From Acidobacteriota bacterium (lineage in GTDB: Bacteria > Acidobacteriota > Blastocatellia > RBC074), in the NCBI GenBank assembly GCA_016196035.1, contig JACPYM010000064.1:164107-228106 (forward strand): a DNA stretch of 64,000 nucleotides. Reading direction: 5' to 3'. A program made the position numbers and the translations under genes. A model generated the notes under the pieces. It made no database searches. It was not told the DNA's origin and saw only the letters and a program-made list of their open reading frames with translations. Shown in pieces: positions 38,549-46,477 of this stretch; position 1 is the stretch's first letter; the number at the start of each line of letters is the position of its first letter.

Positions 38549-40459
38549 ATGCGACCACTTCGTTTCAGCCTCGCCTTCGTGCTCTTGTTCACGGCGCATT
38601 TGCAGGCGCTGGCGCAAGTGCCAGCCACTAGCCCGCTCGACGCGCAAATCCGCGCCGAAATCGCCCAATTCAAAGGCCAAGTCTGGCTGCACGCCAAAAA
38701 CCTCGACACTGGCGCGACCTATAGCCTCAACGGCGACCAGCGCACGCGCACCGCCAGCACAATCAAGCTGCCGATTATGGTGGCGACCTTCGGCCTTGTC
38801 GCCGACGGCAAACTCAAATGGACGGATGAACTCGTGCTGACCGACGCCAAAAAAGTTGCGGGTTCAGGCATCCTGTTCGAGTTTCACGACGGGCTGAAAA
38901 TCACGCTGCGCGATTCCGTGCATTTGATGATTACGATCAGCGATAACACGGCCACCAATCTGGTGCTTGATGCGGTGACGGCGGACGAAGTCAATGCGCG
39001 GATGGACGCGCTCGGCTTCAAAAACCTGCGTTCGTTACGCAAGATCAATGGCGGCGGTGAGAGCCGGGCCTTCAGCGACGCGAGCAACAAACGCGCGGAC
39101 GGCACGACCTACGGCATCGGCATGAGCACGCCGCAAGAGATGGTCGCGTTGCTCGAACGGCTCGAACGCGGCGAAATCATTTCGCCCGCCGCGTCACAAG
39201 AGATGATCGCCATCCTCAAGCGCCAGCAGGTTCACGATGGCGTAGGCCGCCACCTCAAAGGCGTCACCATCGCCAACAAAACCGGTGCGCTCGACGCGTT
39301 GCGCGCGGACGTAGGCATTCTCTATGCGCCACGCGGGCGCATCGCTTACGCCATCACGACCGATTACATGCCAGAGGCGGATTGGTCGCCCGACAATCCG
39401 GGCCTGTTGCTGCTATCGCGGCTGTCTGAATTACTGCTCGACGGTTTGGGCAAACCGCCCGAAACAAAACCCGCGCCACCCAAACAGGAAGAAGGATCAG
39501 CCCAACTCAGCAAGCAAGCCTTCGACAACATCGAAGGCCACTTTCACGACGCGCTCGGCACTTACGCCGAATTGCTGCTGGCGAATCAATTGATCGCGCA
39601 AGGCCAGCTCACACAAATGCCTTTTGCCGTCACCAAGACCGAAACCAAGTTGAATGCCGCGCTCGCGCAGTTGCCGGCAACTGATGCGCGCCGCGCCCGC
39701 CTGCAACGCGAGGTGGAATACATCCGCAGCGCCGCCCAGCAAGGCGCACGAGCATTACTGACTGACAGTGGCAGAACGCTCGCCACAGTGCGGCATACGG
39801 CGCGCGAATTCGCCGATGCTCACGCGGCTGATGTGCGGTTGGAATTCACCGACGGCACGGCGCTGCCCGTCTCGGTCAAGACCGACAAATCGAACAAGGT
39901 AGCCGTCGCCGAAGGCCAGACGCCCGACCTGTTCAACAAATGGCTGGCGCGCTATTTCAACGTGTCGCGTGAGGAATATGACGGGCTGATCCGCGAATTG
40001 GGCTTCGCGGATGAAGCGGAGTTGAAAGCCAATTACCGCCACGTCGCGCGCCTGGTCGCCGAAGTCCTCATCCGCAAACTCGCGCTCAGCGATTGCGCCG
40101 CTAGTGATTTCAGCCGCGCCCGCGCGACCAACCTTGCCGCCGCGCAACACCTGTTCAAGCAACTGCGCCATTACAAACACGGCAACGACGCCAGCCGCGT
40201 CATCATCTTCGACCGCGTAGATGGCGAAGTGAAATGGGATTCGCGGCTGGATGCGTTGGATGTGAATGCGCTGACCGCCGAACGCATCTCGTTTCTGCCC
40301 GCACGTCCGCGCAACGGTGCGGCGACGGCGACAGAGTTTGGATTGAAGATTGATCGCCAAACCGTCGTGACCTTTCAGATCAAGCATCGGCGGGGGAAGG
40401 CGAAAGGGACGGCGCGGCAGTATGAGTTTTCGGATCTTACGACGCGGCTGAGTTTGTGA
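38549..40459 (+). CDS. Class A beta-lactamase-like protein fused to restriction-endonuclease-like domain
   Basis: 636 residues from the ATG at 38549, chosen because a signal peptide (FSLAFVLLFTAHLQALAQ) begins there. Residues 28-300 are a class A serine beta-lactamase/PBP-like domain: Ser70-x-x-Lys73 in ASTIKLP, SDN at 131-133, KTG at 244-246. A Pro-rich linker (PPETKPAPPKQEEG) leads to a second domain of about 320 residues. There Asp428 and the motif LPVSVKTDKSNKVAV (Ser442-x-Lys444) resemble the D...(E/S)xK core of restriction endonucleases such as the HaeIII family. The first domain is confident; the second is a tentative fold call. A secreted nuclease fusion would be very unusual. No methyltransferase lies nearby and no Shine-Dalgarno sequence is seen. 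Confidence 0.75.
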   Translation: MRPLRFSLAFVLLFTAHLQALAQVPATSPLDAQIRAEIAQFKGQVWLHAKNLDTGATYSLNGDQRTRTASTIKLPIMVATFGLVADGKLKWTDELVLTDAKKVAGSGILFEFHDGLKITLRDSVHLMITISDNTATNLVLDAVTADEVNARMDALGFKNLRSLRKINGGGESRAFSDASNKRADGTTYGIGMSTPQEMVALLERLERGEIISPAASQEMIAILKRQQVHDGVGRHLKGVTIANKTGALDALRADVGILYAPRGRIAYAITTDYMPEADWSPDNPGLLLLSRLSELLLDGLGKPPETKPAPPKQEEGSAQLSKQAFDNIEGHFHDALGTYAELLLANQLIAQGQLTQMPFAVTKTETKLNAALAQLPATDARRARLQREVEYIRSAAQQGARALLTDSGRTLATVRHTAREFADAHAADVRLEFTDGTALPVSVKTDKSNKVAVAEGQTPDLFNKWLARYFNVSREEYDGLIRELGFADEAELKANYRHVARLVAEVLIRKLALSDCAASDFSRARATNLAAAQHLFKQLRHYKHGNDASRVIIFDRVDGEVKWDSRLDALDVNALTAERISFLPARPRNGAATATEFGLKIDRQTVVTFQIKHRRGKAKGTARQYEFSDLTTRLSL

Positions 40460-40496
40460 AGTTGTTTATGTCTGAACTAGGCGATTACCTGAAACT

Positions 40497-40795
40497 TTAA
40501 GCACGATTCGCTTCTGCTCGAATGCGCCGCAACTCTTCTTGATACTCGTCCCAAGTTGGGTCATCAGCAAACCTGCCGATCATAGTTTCCCACGGATCAA
40601 GTTCTTGGCTAGATTGTGAGCCCCCGATTTGCACGTGCAAAACCTCGCCGCGTGCCAGTCGTTCTTCCAAAGCAGCACGAACGTTTTCGATAGCTTCATG
40701 TTTGGTGTGACCCGTGGCAACACAATCCGACCAACCAAGCGGGTAGCAACGAAGCCAATCTGTGGCTCGTATTCAACAAAAATTTGATATTCCAT
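40497..40795 (-). pseudogene. HicB-like antitoxin, single-base frameshift
   Basis: The minus-strand ATG at 40795 (AGGAAAGG upstream) begins MEYQIFVEYEPQIGFVAT, then loses frame near 40741. In the next frame the protein resumes as PLGWSDCVATGHTKHEAIE and continues for about 75 residues to a stop at 40497-40499. Combined, this is a HicB-like fold of about 99 residues with a C-terminal helical tail. One missing base in a C run (three Cs where four restore the frame) explains the break; it is either real inactivation or a sequencing error. No HicA-like toxin gene adjoins. Confidence 0.7.
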
Positions 40796-40823
40796 AACGG
40801 TTATCCTTTCCTATTGGCTTAGG

Positions 40824-41876
40824 TCATTTGGCTGGCCCCCAAACATATTTCCCCGCTCTATCAATGTAGCCGATGTTTCCGTCTCGAAATTCAACTTTGG
40901 CGATCCCTTCAACAAAATCGCCCAAGCTATTCGCATACCCGTCTATCTTTAAGACTACATTGCCAGTCACATCAATCAGTCCCCATTTGTAACCTATATC
41001 TTCAATAAATGTCCCTGCTGGCGTTGTATATTGGCGATTAGGCTCCAAAACGACTTGAGCCAGGCCATTAACAAAAGGCCACGCATTATAGTAATTCATT
41101 GCAAGCACTAGCTTGCCCTGCTTATTTATGTAGCCCCATTTCCCATTGAATTCGACGGCGGCCATGTCTTGCGAAAATTCTCTGGCCCTATCAAATTGAG
41201 GATTGATTACGATTTTCCCTGTTTTATCAATGTACCCCCACTTACTACCGATCTGTACAGCGGCCAATCCTTCAGAAAATGAATCGGTGTCGTCAAAAGC
41301 CGGTTGGATTACTACTGCCCCTTTTCTGTTAATGAACAACCATTTCTCGTCAATAACGACAGGATTCAATCCTTCTGACCAGCCTCTGTCCAACGTATAC
41401 AAAGGCTGAATAACAAATTTGCCCGCGCGATTAATGAAGCCGAATTTCCTCCTTCGAGACACCATAGCCATACCTTCTTCATCGAACTGGCCGAATCCAA
41501 TCCAGTCGAATTGAGGTTGAATAACAAACTTCCCCGCTTTGTTAATAAAACCCACCTTTTTGTTAATCACCACGCCTGCCAAGCCTTGGGAAAATCCGAC
41601 TGCAACATCAAATGCCGGGCTAATTACGATTTTTCCGGATTCGTTTATATAGCCATTTTTCTTGCCGACCCTGACAACGGCTAGCTCTTCGCTAAACTCA
41701 TCCGCTCTATCAAACTGCAATTTGATAATGACTTTACCTTCGTTGTTGATGTAACCCCATTTGCCGCGTTGAACGACTGGGAACAATTTGCTCGTCTTAC
41801 CTTGTCCGTATGCAGTTAGCGGCATAGCTACAAAGAACAAGTACACCCAAATTACGACTGCTCTTTCAATTTGCAT
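40824..41876 (-). CDS. WG-repeat (KWG) secreted protein
   Basis: A 350-residue protein with an N-terminal signal (VVIWVYLFFVAMPLTAYGQ). It consists of about seven WG repeats with the pattern GKWGYINNEGKVIIKLQFD followed by FSEELAVVRVG, spaced every 35-50 residues. These beta-type repeats are common in exported proteins of unknown role. The base composition is clearly more AT-rich than the flanking genes, which suggests recent acquisition. GAGG precedes the ATG. It lies 27 bp downstream of the Gfo/Idh/MocA gene but is probably an independent unit. Confidence 0.85.
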   Translation of the reverse strand: MQIERAVVIWVYLFFVAMPLTAYGQGKTSKLFPVVQRGKWGYINNEGKVIIKLQFDRADEFSEELAVVRVGKKNGYINESGKIVISPAFDVAVGFSQGLAGVVINKKVGFINKAGKFVIQPQFDWIGFGQFDEEGMAMVSRRRKFGFINRAGKFVIQPLYTLDRGWSEGLNPVVIDEKWLFINRKGAVVIQPAFDDTDSFSEGLAAVQIGSKWGYIDKTGKIVINPQFDRAREFSQDMAAVEFNGKWGYINKQGKLVLAMNYYNAWPFVNGLAQVVLEPNRQYTTPAGTFIEDIGYKWGLIDVTGNVVLKIDGYANSLGDFVEGIAKVEFRDGNIGYIDRAGKYVWGPAK

Positions 41877-41903
41877 GGCTCGCTACCTCAAAGTGAATCT
41901 GGC

Positions 41904-43121
41904 TTACCCTTCCACCCGCTCTGTCTGCGCATTCCACTTCACTTTCCGTTCCTGCCGCAATGCCAAATTGCCAATGTGGCAAGCGCGCGCGCATTCGACC
42001 GCCACGCGGATGTTCGCATTGGGCGTTTGGCGGCTCTTGATGCAATCGAGCCAGTTGCGGATGTGCGCGATGGTGCCGTCGGCGCGCGAACGAATCGTGA
42101 TCGTAGGTTTGATTTCGCCCGCGTTGATGCCGGGTTCGCCGCCTTCAGGGTGAATCGTCATAACGTTGCGGTCGAGTTTCATGGTCGCTTTGGTGCCGCG
42201 CAGTTCGAGGCCGCCGTCGTCTACGGCGGAATGCATTTGGCCGAGATAGGTGGCGCTGAAATCTTTGGGATAGTCGAGCACGCAGGTCAGCGTGTCGGGG
42301 CATTCGAGGTCTTTGAGCAGGTAGCGTTGGCCCGTCGTCAGCGCGCTCGCGGGCGTGGGCGAGCCGGTGTACCAGTGCACGACGTCAATCCAGTGCGACA
42401 TCAGGTCGGTCAGCGCACCGCCGCCGAAATCCCAAAACCAGCGCCAGGTGCGGTATTTGAGCGGCGTGACCTCCTGCGCAGGCGCGTTGCCGAGCCAGGC
42501 TTTTTGATCGAACTTGGCGTAGTTGAGTTCTTTGGGCACAACGCGCGAATAATAGTTCTGATACCACCACATGCGCACGGCGGTGATTTGGCCGAGCGCG
42601 CCGCCGTCCACCAATTGTTTGCCGAGGATGAAGTGCTCCCAACTGCGCTGTTGCGTGCCGGTTTGCACGACGCGGCGGCTGGCTTCGACGACTTTGACAA
42701 GCGCCGCGCCTTCTTCAATTGAGTGCGTGACGGGCTTTTCACAGTAAACATCCTTGCCCGCGTTGACGGCGTCAGTCGTCATCTTGGCGTGCCAGTGGTC
42801 GGGGCTGCCGATGATGACGGCGTCTACGGTTTTGTCATCGAGCAGCGCGCGATAATCACCGTATTGTTTGGCGTCGGGCGCGTGTTCGATGGTATCGCCC
42901 ATACGCGGCGAATAGACATCGCAGATGGCGGTGAAGGTTACGTCAGGATTTTTCTTGGCGTTTCCCATCAGCGAACGGCAACGTCCGCCGGTGCCGATGG
43001 CGCCGAGGCGAATGCGGTCATTCGCGCCGAGGACGTTTGAATAGGAAAGCGCGGTCGTGACGGTGACGCCCGTCGCAGATGTTTTGAGAAAGTTGCGGCG
43101 CGAAAGCGTTGTGTTTTTCAT
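41904..43121 (-). CDS. Gfo/Idh/MocA-family oxidoreductase with Tat signal
   Basis: A 405-residue protein beginning with a twin-arginine signal (SRRNFLKTSATG), so exported folded. The Rossmann motif is LGAIGTGGRC at about residue 39, followed by DVYSPR and SPDHWHAKM; the conserved EKPVTHS motif (about residue 129) carries the catalytic lysine. The C-terminal domain contains DFGGGALTDLMSHWIDVVHW with a conserved His/Asp. These periplasmic members act on sugars or sugar derivatives with a tightly bound NAD(P). GAGG precedes the start codon. No clear pathway partner adjoins. Confidence 0.9.
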   Translation of the reverse strand: MKNTTLSRRNFLKTSATGVTVTTALSYSNVLGANDRIRLGAIGTGGRCRSLMGNAKKNPDVTFTAICDVYSPRMGDTIEHAPDAKQYGDYRALLDDKTVDAVIIGSPDHWHAKMTTDAVNAGKDVYCEKPVTHSIEEGAALVKVVEASRRVVQTGTQQRSWEHFILGKQLVDGGALGQITAVRMWWYQNYYSRVVPKELNYAKFDQKAWLGNAPAQEVTPLKYRTWRWFWDFGGGALTDLMSHWIDVVHWYTGSPTPASALTTGQRYLLKDLECPDTLTCVLDYPKDFSATYLGQMHSAVDDGGLELRGTKATMKLDRNVMTIHPEGGEPGINAGEIKPTITIRSRADGTIAHIRNWLDCIKSRQTPNANIRVAVECARACHIGNLALRQERKVKWNAQTERVEG

Positions 43122-43130
43122 GTCAGCCTC

Positions 43131-43259
43131 GATTGAAAAGCAGTACCGCGCGTCAGCCAGCGCGACTGTTGAAAAGCGGTACCGCGCGCGTTAGCCAGCG
43201 GCATTGTTTGATTGTGTGGGTCAAGACCGCACGACCGCTTGCTGACGCGCGCGGTACTG
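43131..43259. repeat. Short direct and inverted repeats with GTACCGCGCG core
   Basis: Two direct copies (43131-43162 and 43166-43200, core TTGAAAAGC-GTACCGCGCG followed by AGCCAGCG) and one inverted copy at 43236-43259 (CGCTTGCTGACGCGCGCGGTACTG). A palindromic intergenic element between the oxidoreductase and SdpI-like genes. Confidence 0.7.
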
Positions 43260-43270
43260 TCCCTACGGCT

Positions 43271-43597
43271 TCAGAGCTTGCGCAAGGCGCGGAAGCTGTC
43301 CACGACGACCAGCAGCAGCATCACAAGGAAGACGCCATACACAAGCGAATTTGTGAGCCACAGCGGCAACAGCCACGCCGTCAACAAGGCAAACAGCGCG
43401 GCGAGCAACACGGCTACGCCAGCAAGAATCAGGTCGCGGCCCGCGACTTGATTCGCTTCGTACCAGACATACGGATCGCGCAGCGTTTTGGGCACGCGGA
43501 AGCCGTACCAGTGATTCGGCGGCACGCGGCGCGTCATCAGCGGATAGCCGGCGACAATAAGCGCGATGCCCGCGAACATCCATAACAGATTGACCAT
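43271..43597 (-). CDS. SdpI-family membrane protein
   Basis: A 108-residue protein with three hydrophobic segments: about residues 3-21, 55-80 and 83-103. The motif MTRRVPPNHWYGFRVPKT between the first two is the SdpI/YhfL-type signature. In Bacillus SdpI protects against the SdpC toxin; in other bacteria these small proteins have no confirmed role. AGGAG precedes the ATG at 43597. The gene lies in the same direction as the DUF58 gene upstream but is separated from it by a hairpin repeat. Confidence 0.8.
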   Translation of the reverse strand: MVNLLWMFAGIALIVAGYPLMTRRVPPNHWYGFRVPKTLRDPYVWYEANQVAGRDLILAGVAVLLAALFALLTAWLLPLWLTNSLVYGVFLVMLLLVVVDSFRALRKL

Positions 43598-43644
43598 TGC
43601 GAGACTCCTGGCTTGGTGTAGTTTGAAAACAATGAAGAGTGTTT

Positions 43645-43728
43645 ACCACGAAGAAACGAAGAACACGAAGAGGAAGAAAGACTCGCAAGTTTGCCTGCTC
43701 ACTTCGTGCTCTTCGTTGCTTCGTGGTT
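43645..43728. repeat. CCACGAAG hairpin repeat, second copy
   Basis: Arms at 43645-43670 and 43702-43728 (ACCACGAAGAAACGAAG) match inverted with few mismatches around a 31-nt loop. Same class as 36821-36890, also lying between genes. Confidence 0.75.
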
Positions 43729-43769
43729 TCATTTTCTTGAAGACTTTGGCTTGCAGCCAGCAACTGTAT

Positions 43770-45122
43770 TCAAAGCAAGCCGCGCTCTTTCACTTCCAAA
43801 TACTTGTTCACCAATTGCAACGACAAATTCCCGGCGGGCACATCCAGCGCCAAACCGCCCAACTCCGTAATCCGCGCCAGCGCCTCTTCGCGTTGTTGCA
43901 ACAACTCTTCGGCGACGCTTTGCTGATAGACGTCTTTGACCGTGTGCGGCGTTTTGGCGACGAGCGCGCGCAAATCATTATCGCCGATGGTCACGATCAG
44001 CGGCAGATGGCGTGGCAGCAACGTTTCGGTGTAGGTCAGCAATTCCGCCGAAGCTTCCCTGTCCACCAGATCGGTGAGGATAATGACCAGCGAGCGGCGC
44101 TTGCAGTGTTTGGCCAGGTATTGAAAGGCGCGTGCGTATGACGGCTCGATCATTTGGGCTTTGACGTTGTAAAGCGCTTCGAGCAAGGCGCCCATTTGGG
44201 CGTGCCCGCGTTGAGGCGGCAGATAGGTCGTGACCTGGCGATTGAAGACCAGCAGGCCCAGGTTGTCGCCGCCACTGGTCGCTACATAACCAATCGCCAG
44301 CGCGGCGTTGATGGCGTGATCGAGTTTCGCCAGCTTGTCTATGCGTGAAGTCATCAGGCGTCCGGCATCCAGCATCACGACGATGCTTTGATTGCGTTCG
44401 ACCTGATATTGCTTGGTCGTCAGGCGGCCCCGGCGGGCGGTGGTGGCCCAGGCGACGTGACGCAATTCATCGCCTGGGACGTAATCGCGCAGGCTCTCGA
44501 ATTCGCGGCCCTGCCCGCGCATGCGCACGCGGCGCAGCCCGGCTTGCAACAGGCGATTGCGCTGCGCCTGTAATTCGTATTTGCGCGCTTCGTGCAGGTT
44601 GGGATAGACCTTGACGTGTTGGGCTGCCGGAACCGAAGCCTGTTTGATCACCAAGCCCCACGGCGCGGGCCAGCGCAAGACGACATCGCCAAAGTGATAA
44701 TCGCCGCGCGCCGCTGCATACAGTTTGTAATTGACGCTTGCTGCCAATGGCTGTCTGGCGGACAAGCCAAAGGTATTTGCCGCCGGTTGCCGCACGGGCG
44801 TGACTGTCATGATGCGTTCGCCACGCAATTCCAGCTCGGGCGGATATTCGTCTTTGAGGATGAAGGTGATTTGACGCGGCAGTTGATGGCTAATCGTAAT
44901 CTCGACCTCATTTTCGGCCCCGATCATAAAGCGGCTAGGTAGGTCGCGTTTGACTTCCAGGGCCGCTGCGTCTTCAGTTTGCCCATAATCCCATCTAGCC
45001 ATGACCAGCAAGAACAGATCGTATGCGAGCAAGCCCCATCGCAGCGCCGGTTGATCCCAGACAAAGGCCAACGGCAACGCGCCCAACACAATCAGGATGA
45101 AGAAACGCCAGGTGAAAATCAT
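43770..45122 (-). CDS. DUF58-domain protein (VWA-like), MoxR partner
   Basis: A 450-residue protein. Two N-terminal membrane segments (about residues 3-20 and 24-42) are followed by a beta-sandwich region, then the DUF58 core: [19 protein letters not shown], and a degenerate VWA-like site [11 protein letters not shown]58 proteins usually act with an adjacent MoxR ATPase, and here the MoxR gene ends 97 bp upstream. The pair is thought to help assemble or activate other complexes; the client is unknown. The start lacks a strong Shine-Dalgarno sequence and lies next to a heptamer array. Confidence 0.88.
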   Translation of the reverse strand: MIFTWRFFILIVLGALPLAFVWDQPALRWGLLAYDLFLLVMARWDYGQTEDAAALEVKRDLPSRFMIGAENEVEITISHQLPRQITFILKDEYPPELELRGERIMTVTPVRQPAANTFGLSARQPLAASVNYKLYAAARGDYHFGDVVLRWPAPWGLVIKQASVPAAQHVKVYPNLHEARKYELQAQRNRLLQAGLRRVRMRGQGREFESLRDYVPGDELRHVAWATTARRGRLTTKQYQVERNQSIVVMLDAGRLMTSRIDKLAKLDHAINAALAIGYVATSGGDNLGLLVFNRQVTTYLPPQRGHAQMGALLEALYNVKAQMIEPSYARAFQYLAKHCKRRSLVIILTDLVDREASAELLTYTETLLPRHLPLIVTIGDNDLRALVAKTPHTVKDVYQQSVAEELLQQREEALARITELGGLALDVPAGNLSLQLVNKYLEVKERGLL

Positions 45123-45126
45123 AAAG

Positions 45127-45220
45127 CAGTAGACAGTAGTCGGTAGACAGTAGTCAGTAGTTGGTTGCTGGTGGTCGGTGGCCGCTGATGCTGACTACTG
45201 ACTACCGACTACTGACTACT
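45127..45220. repeat. Heptamer array AGTAGTC/AGTAGAC, partly inverted
   Basis: Copies of AGTAGAC/AGTAGTC/AGTCAGT fill 45127-45161, then GGTGGTCGGTGG, and the inverted TGACTAC copies fill 45191-45220. The array overlaps the end of the MoxR gene by two bases and can fold on itself. Confidence 0.75.
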
Positions 45221-46172
45221 ATCTCGGAACTTCAACCGCCGTCAGGATTTCGTCGAGTACGGCATCGGCGGTCAACCCATCAATTTCCGCTTCAGAGCGC
45301 AGCAAAAGGCGGTGCCGCAAGGCCGGACGGGCGACATCGCGCACATCGTCCGGCGTGACGTAATCGCGGCCGCGCATGGCAGCCAGGGCTTTGCTTGACA
45401 AGAGCATCGCCACCGATGCGCGCGGGCTAGCCCCCCAGAGCAGGTTGGGATTTTCGCGCGTGCGGCGCACCAGCGTGACCAGATAATTTTGAATGCCCGG
45501 CTCGACGCGCACTTGCCGGACATAAGCACGGCACTGCGGGATGGCGGCGGGGTCTTCGAGCGGCTCCAGGTTGACGGCTTCGAGTTTGCGGGCGTTGAAC
45601 CCGGCCTGCCAGTTGGCGACGACCTGCAACTCTTGTTCATGCGTGGGGTACTGAATCAGGATTTTTAGCAGGAAGCGGTCGAGTTGCGCCTCGGGCAAGG
45701 GATAGGTGCCTTCATATTCAATCGGATTTTCCGTCGCCAACACTAAAAAGAGTGGTGAAAGATGATGGCTTTCGCCGTCAATCGTCACCTGGCGCTCTTC
45801 CATTGCCTCCAACAACGCGGCCTGCGTTTTGGGCGGCGTGCGATTGATTTCGTCAGCCAACAAGATATCGGTAAAAAGCGGGCCGTGGCGCAAGGTGAAT
45901 TGCGAAGTGCTTAAGTTGAAGACATTGGTGCCGGTGATGTCCGAAGGCATCAGGTCGGGCGTGAACTGGATGCGATTGAACCCGGCGTTAATCAGTCGTG
46001 CCAGGGTTTTGACCAACAGCGTCTTGGCCGTGCCTGGTACGCCTTCGAGCAGGGCGTGCCCTTCGGCAAAGAGGCAGACCATAATCTGGTCAATAATTTC
46101 ATCCTGGCCCACGATGACCTTGTGGACTTCGTGGCGGATGTGGGCGGCAATCTGGCTTACATATTCACTCAT
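45219..46172 (-). CDS. MoxR-family AAA+ ATPase
   Basis: A 317-residue ATPase of standard MoxR length. Walker A is [12 protein letters not shown] (about residues 40-51), Walker [13 protein letters not shown] (about residue 105), sensor 1 [11 protein letters not shown], and the C-terminal lid contains [11 protein letters not shown]. MoxR ATPases use ATP to remodel client proteins together with VWA or DUF58 partners; the DUF58 gene lies directly downstream. The gene is divergent from the kinase array that begins at 46478, across a 305-bp AT-rich spacer. Confidence 0.93.
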   Translation of the reverse strand: MSEYVSQIAAHIRHEVHKVIVGQDEIIDQIMVCLFAEGHALLEGVPGTAKTLLVKTLARLINAGFNRIQFTPDLMPSDITGTNVFNLSTSQFTLRHGPLFTDILLADEINRTPPKTQAALLEAMEERQVTIDGESHHLSPLFLVLATENPIEYEGTYPLPEAQLDRFLLKILIQYPTHEQELQVVANWQAGFNARKLEAVNLEPLEDPAAIPQCRAYVRQVRVEPGIQNYLVTLVRRTRENPNLLWGASPRASVAMLLSSKALAAMRGRDYVTPDDVRDVARPALRHRLLLRSEAEIDGLTADAVLDEILTAVEVPR

Positions 46173-46477
46173 GCGATCTCACGGGTGCGGCGTTTTGGTC
46201 TGGGAAATACTTGCGATAGGCTGCCACTATAGCCAAAGTATGCGCTGGCGACAAATTTTGACGTTCATACTTCCGCTATTCCTACAAAGGCATGTCAGCA
46301 TCACTCCTACAACGTGCCGCAATTTGTAAAATCCCCTGCTGTCAGTAATTAGCCTAGTCACTTTTGCATATAAAGTGTAAAAATTAGCTCGCTTTATCAT
46401 ATTGAATATAGTATTTATATGGCCTCTCACGGTAGGAGCACGAGCATTTTGCGACGGTAAAGGTGTTGGAGGTGGTG
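46173..46477. promoter_or_regulatory. Divergent intergenic region upstream of the kinase array
   Basis: The 305 bp between the MoxR gene and the first kinase gene are strikingly AT-rich from about 46360 to 46430 in an otherwise GC-rich region, consistent with a promoter, though exact -35/-10 boxes cannot be fixed. A TTGGAGGTG ribosome site lies at 46466-46474 just before the kinase ATG. No small gene is visible. Confidence 0.4.

Noticed and set aside
38549..40459. Restriction-modification system
   Set aside because: No methyltransferase is encoded nearby and the nuclease-like domain is on an exported fusion protein.
40497..40795. Complete HicAB toxin-antitoxin pair
   Set aside because: The HicB-like frame is broken and no HicA-like gene lies on either side.
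41871..42722. Plus-strand frame opposite the Gfo/Idh/MocA oxidoreductase
   Set aside because: Antisense shadow; the oxidoreductase has a Tat signal and intact family motifs.
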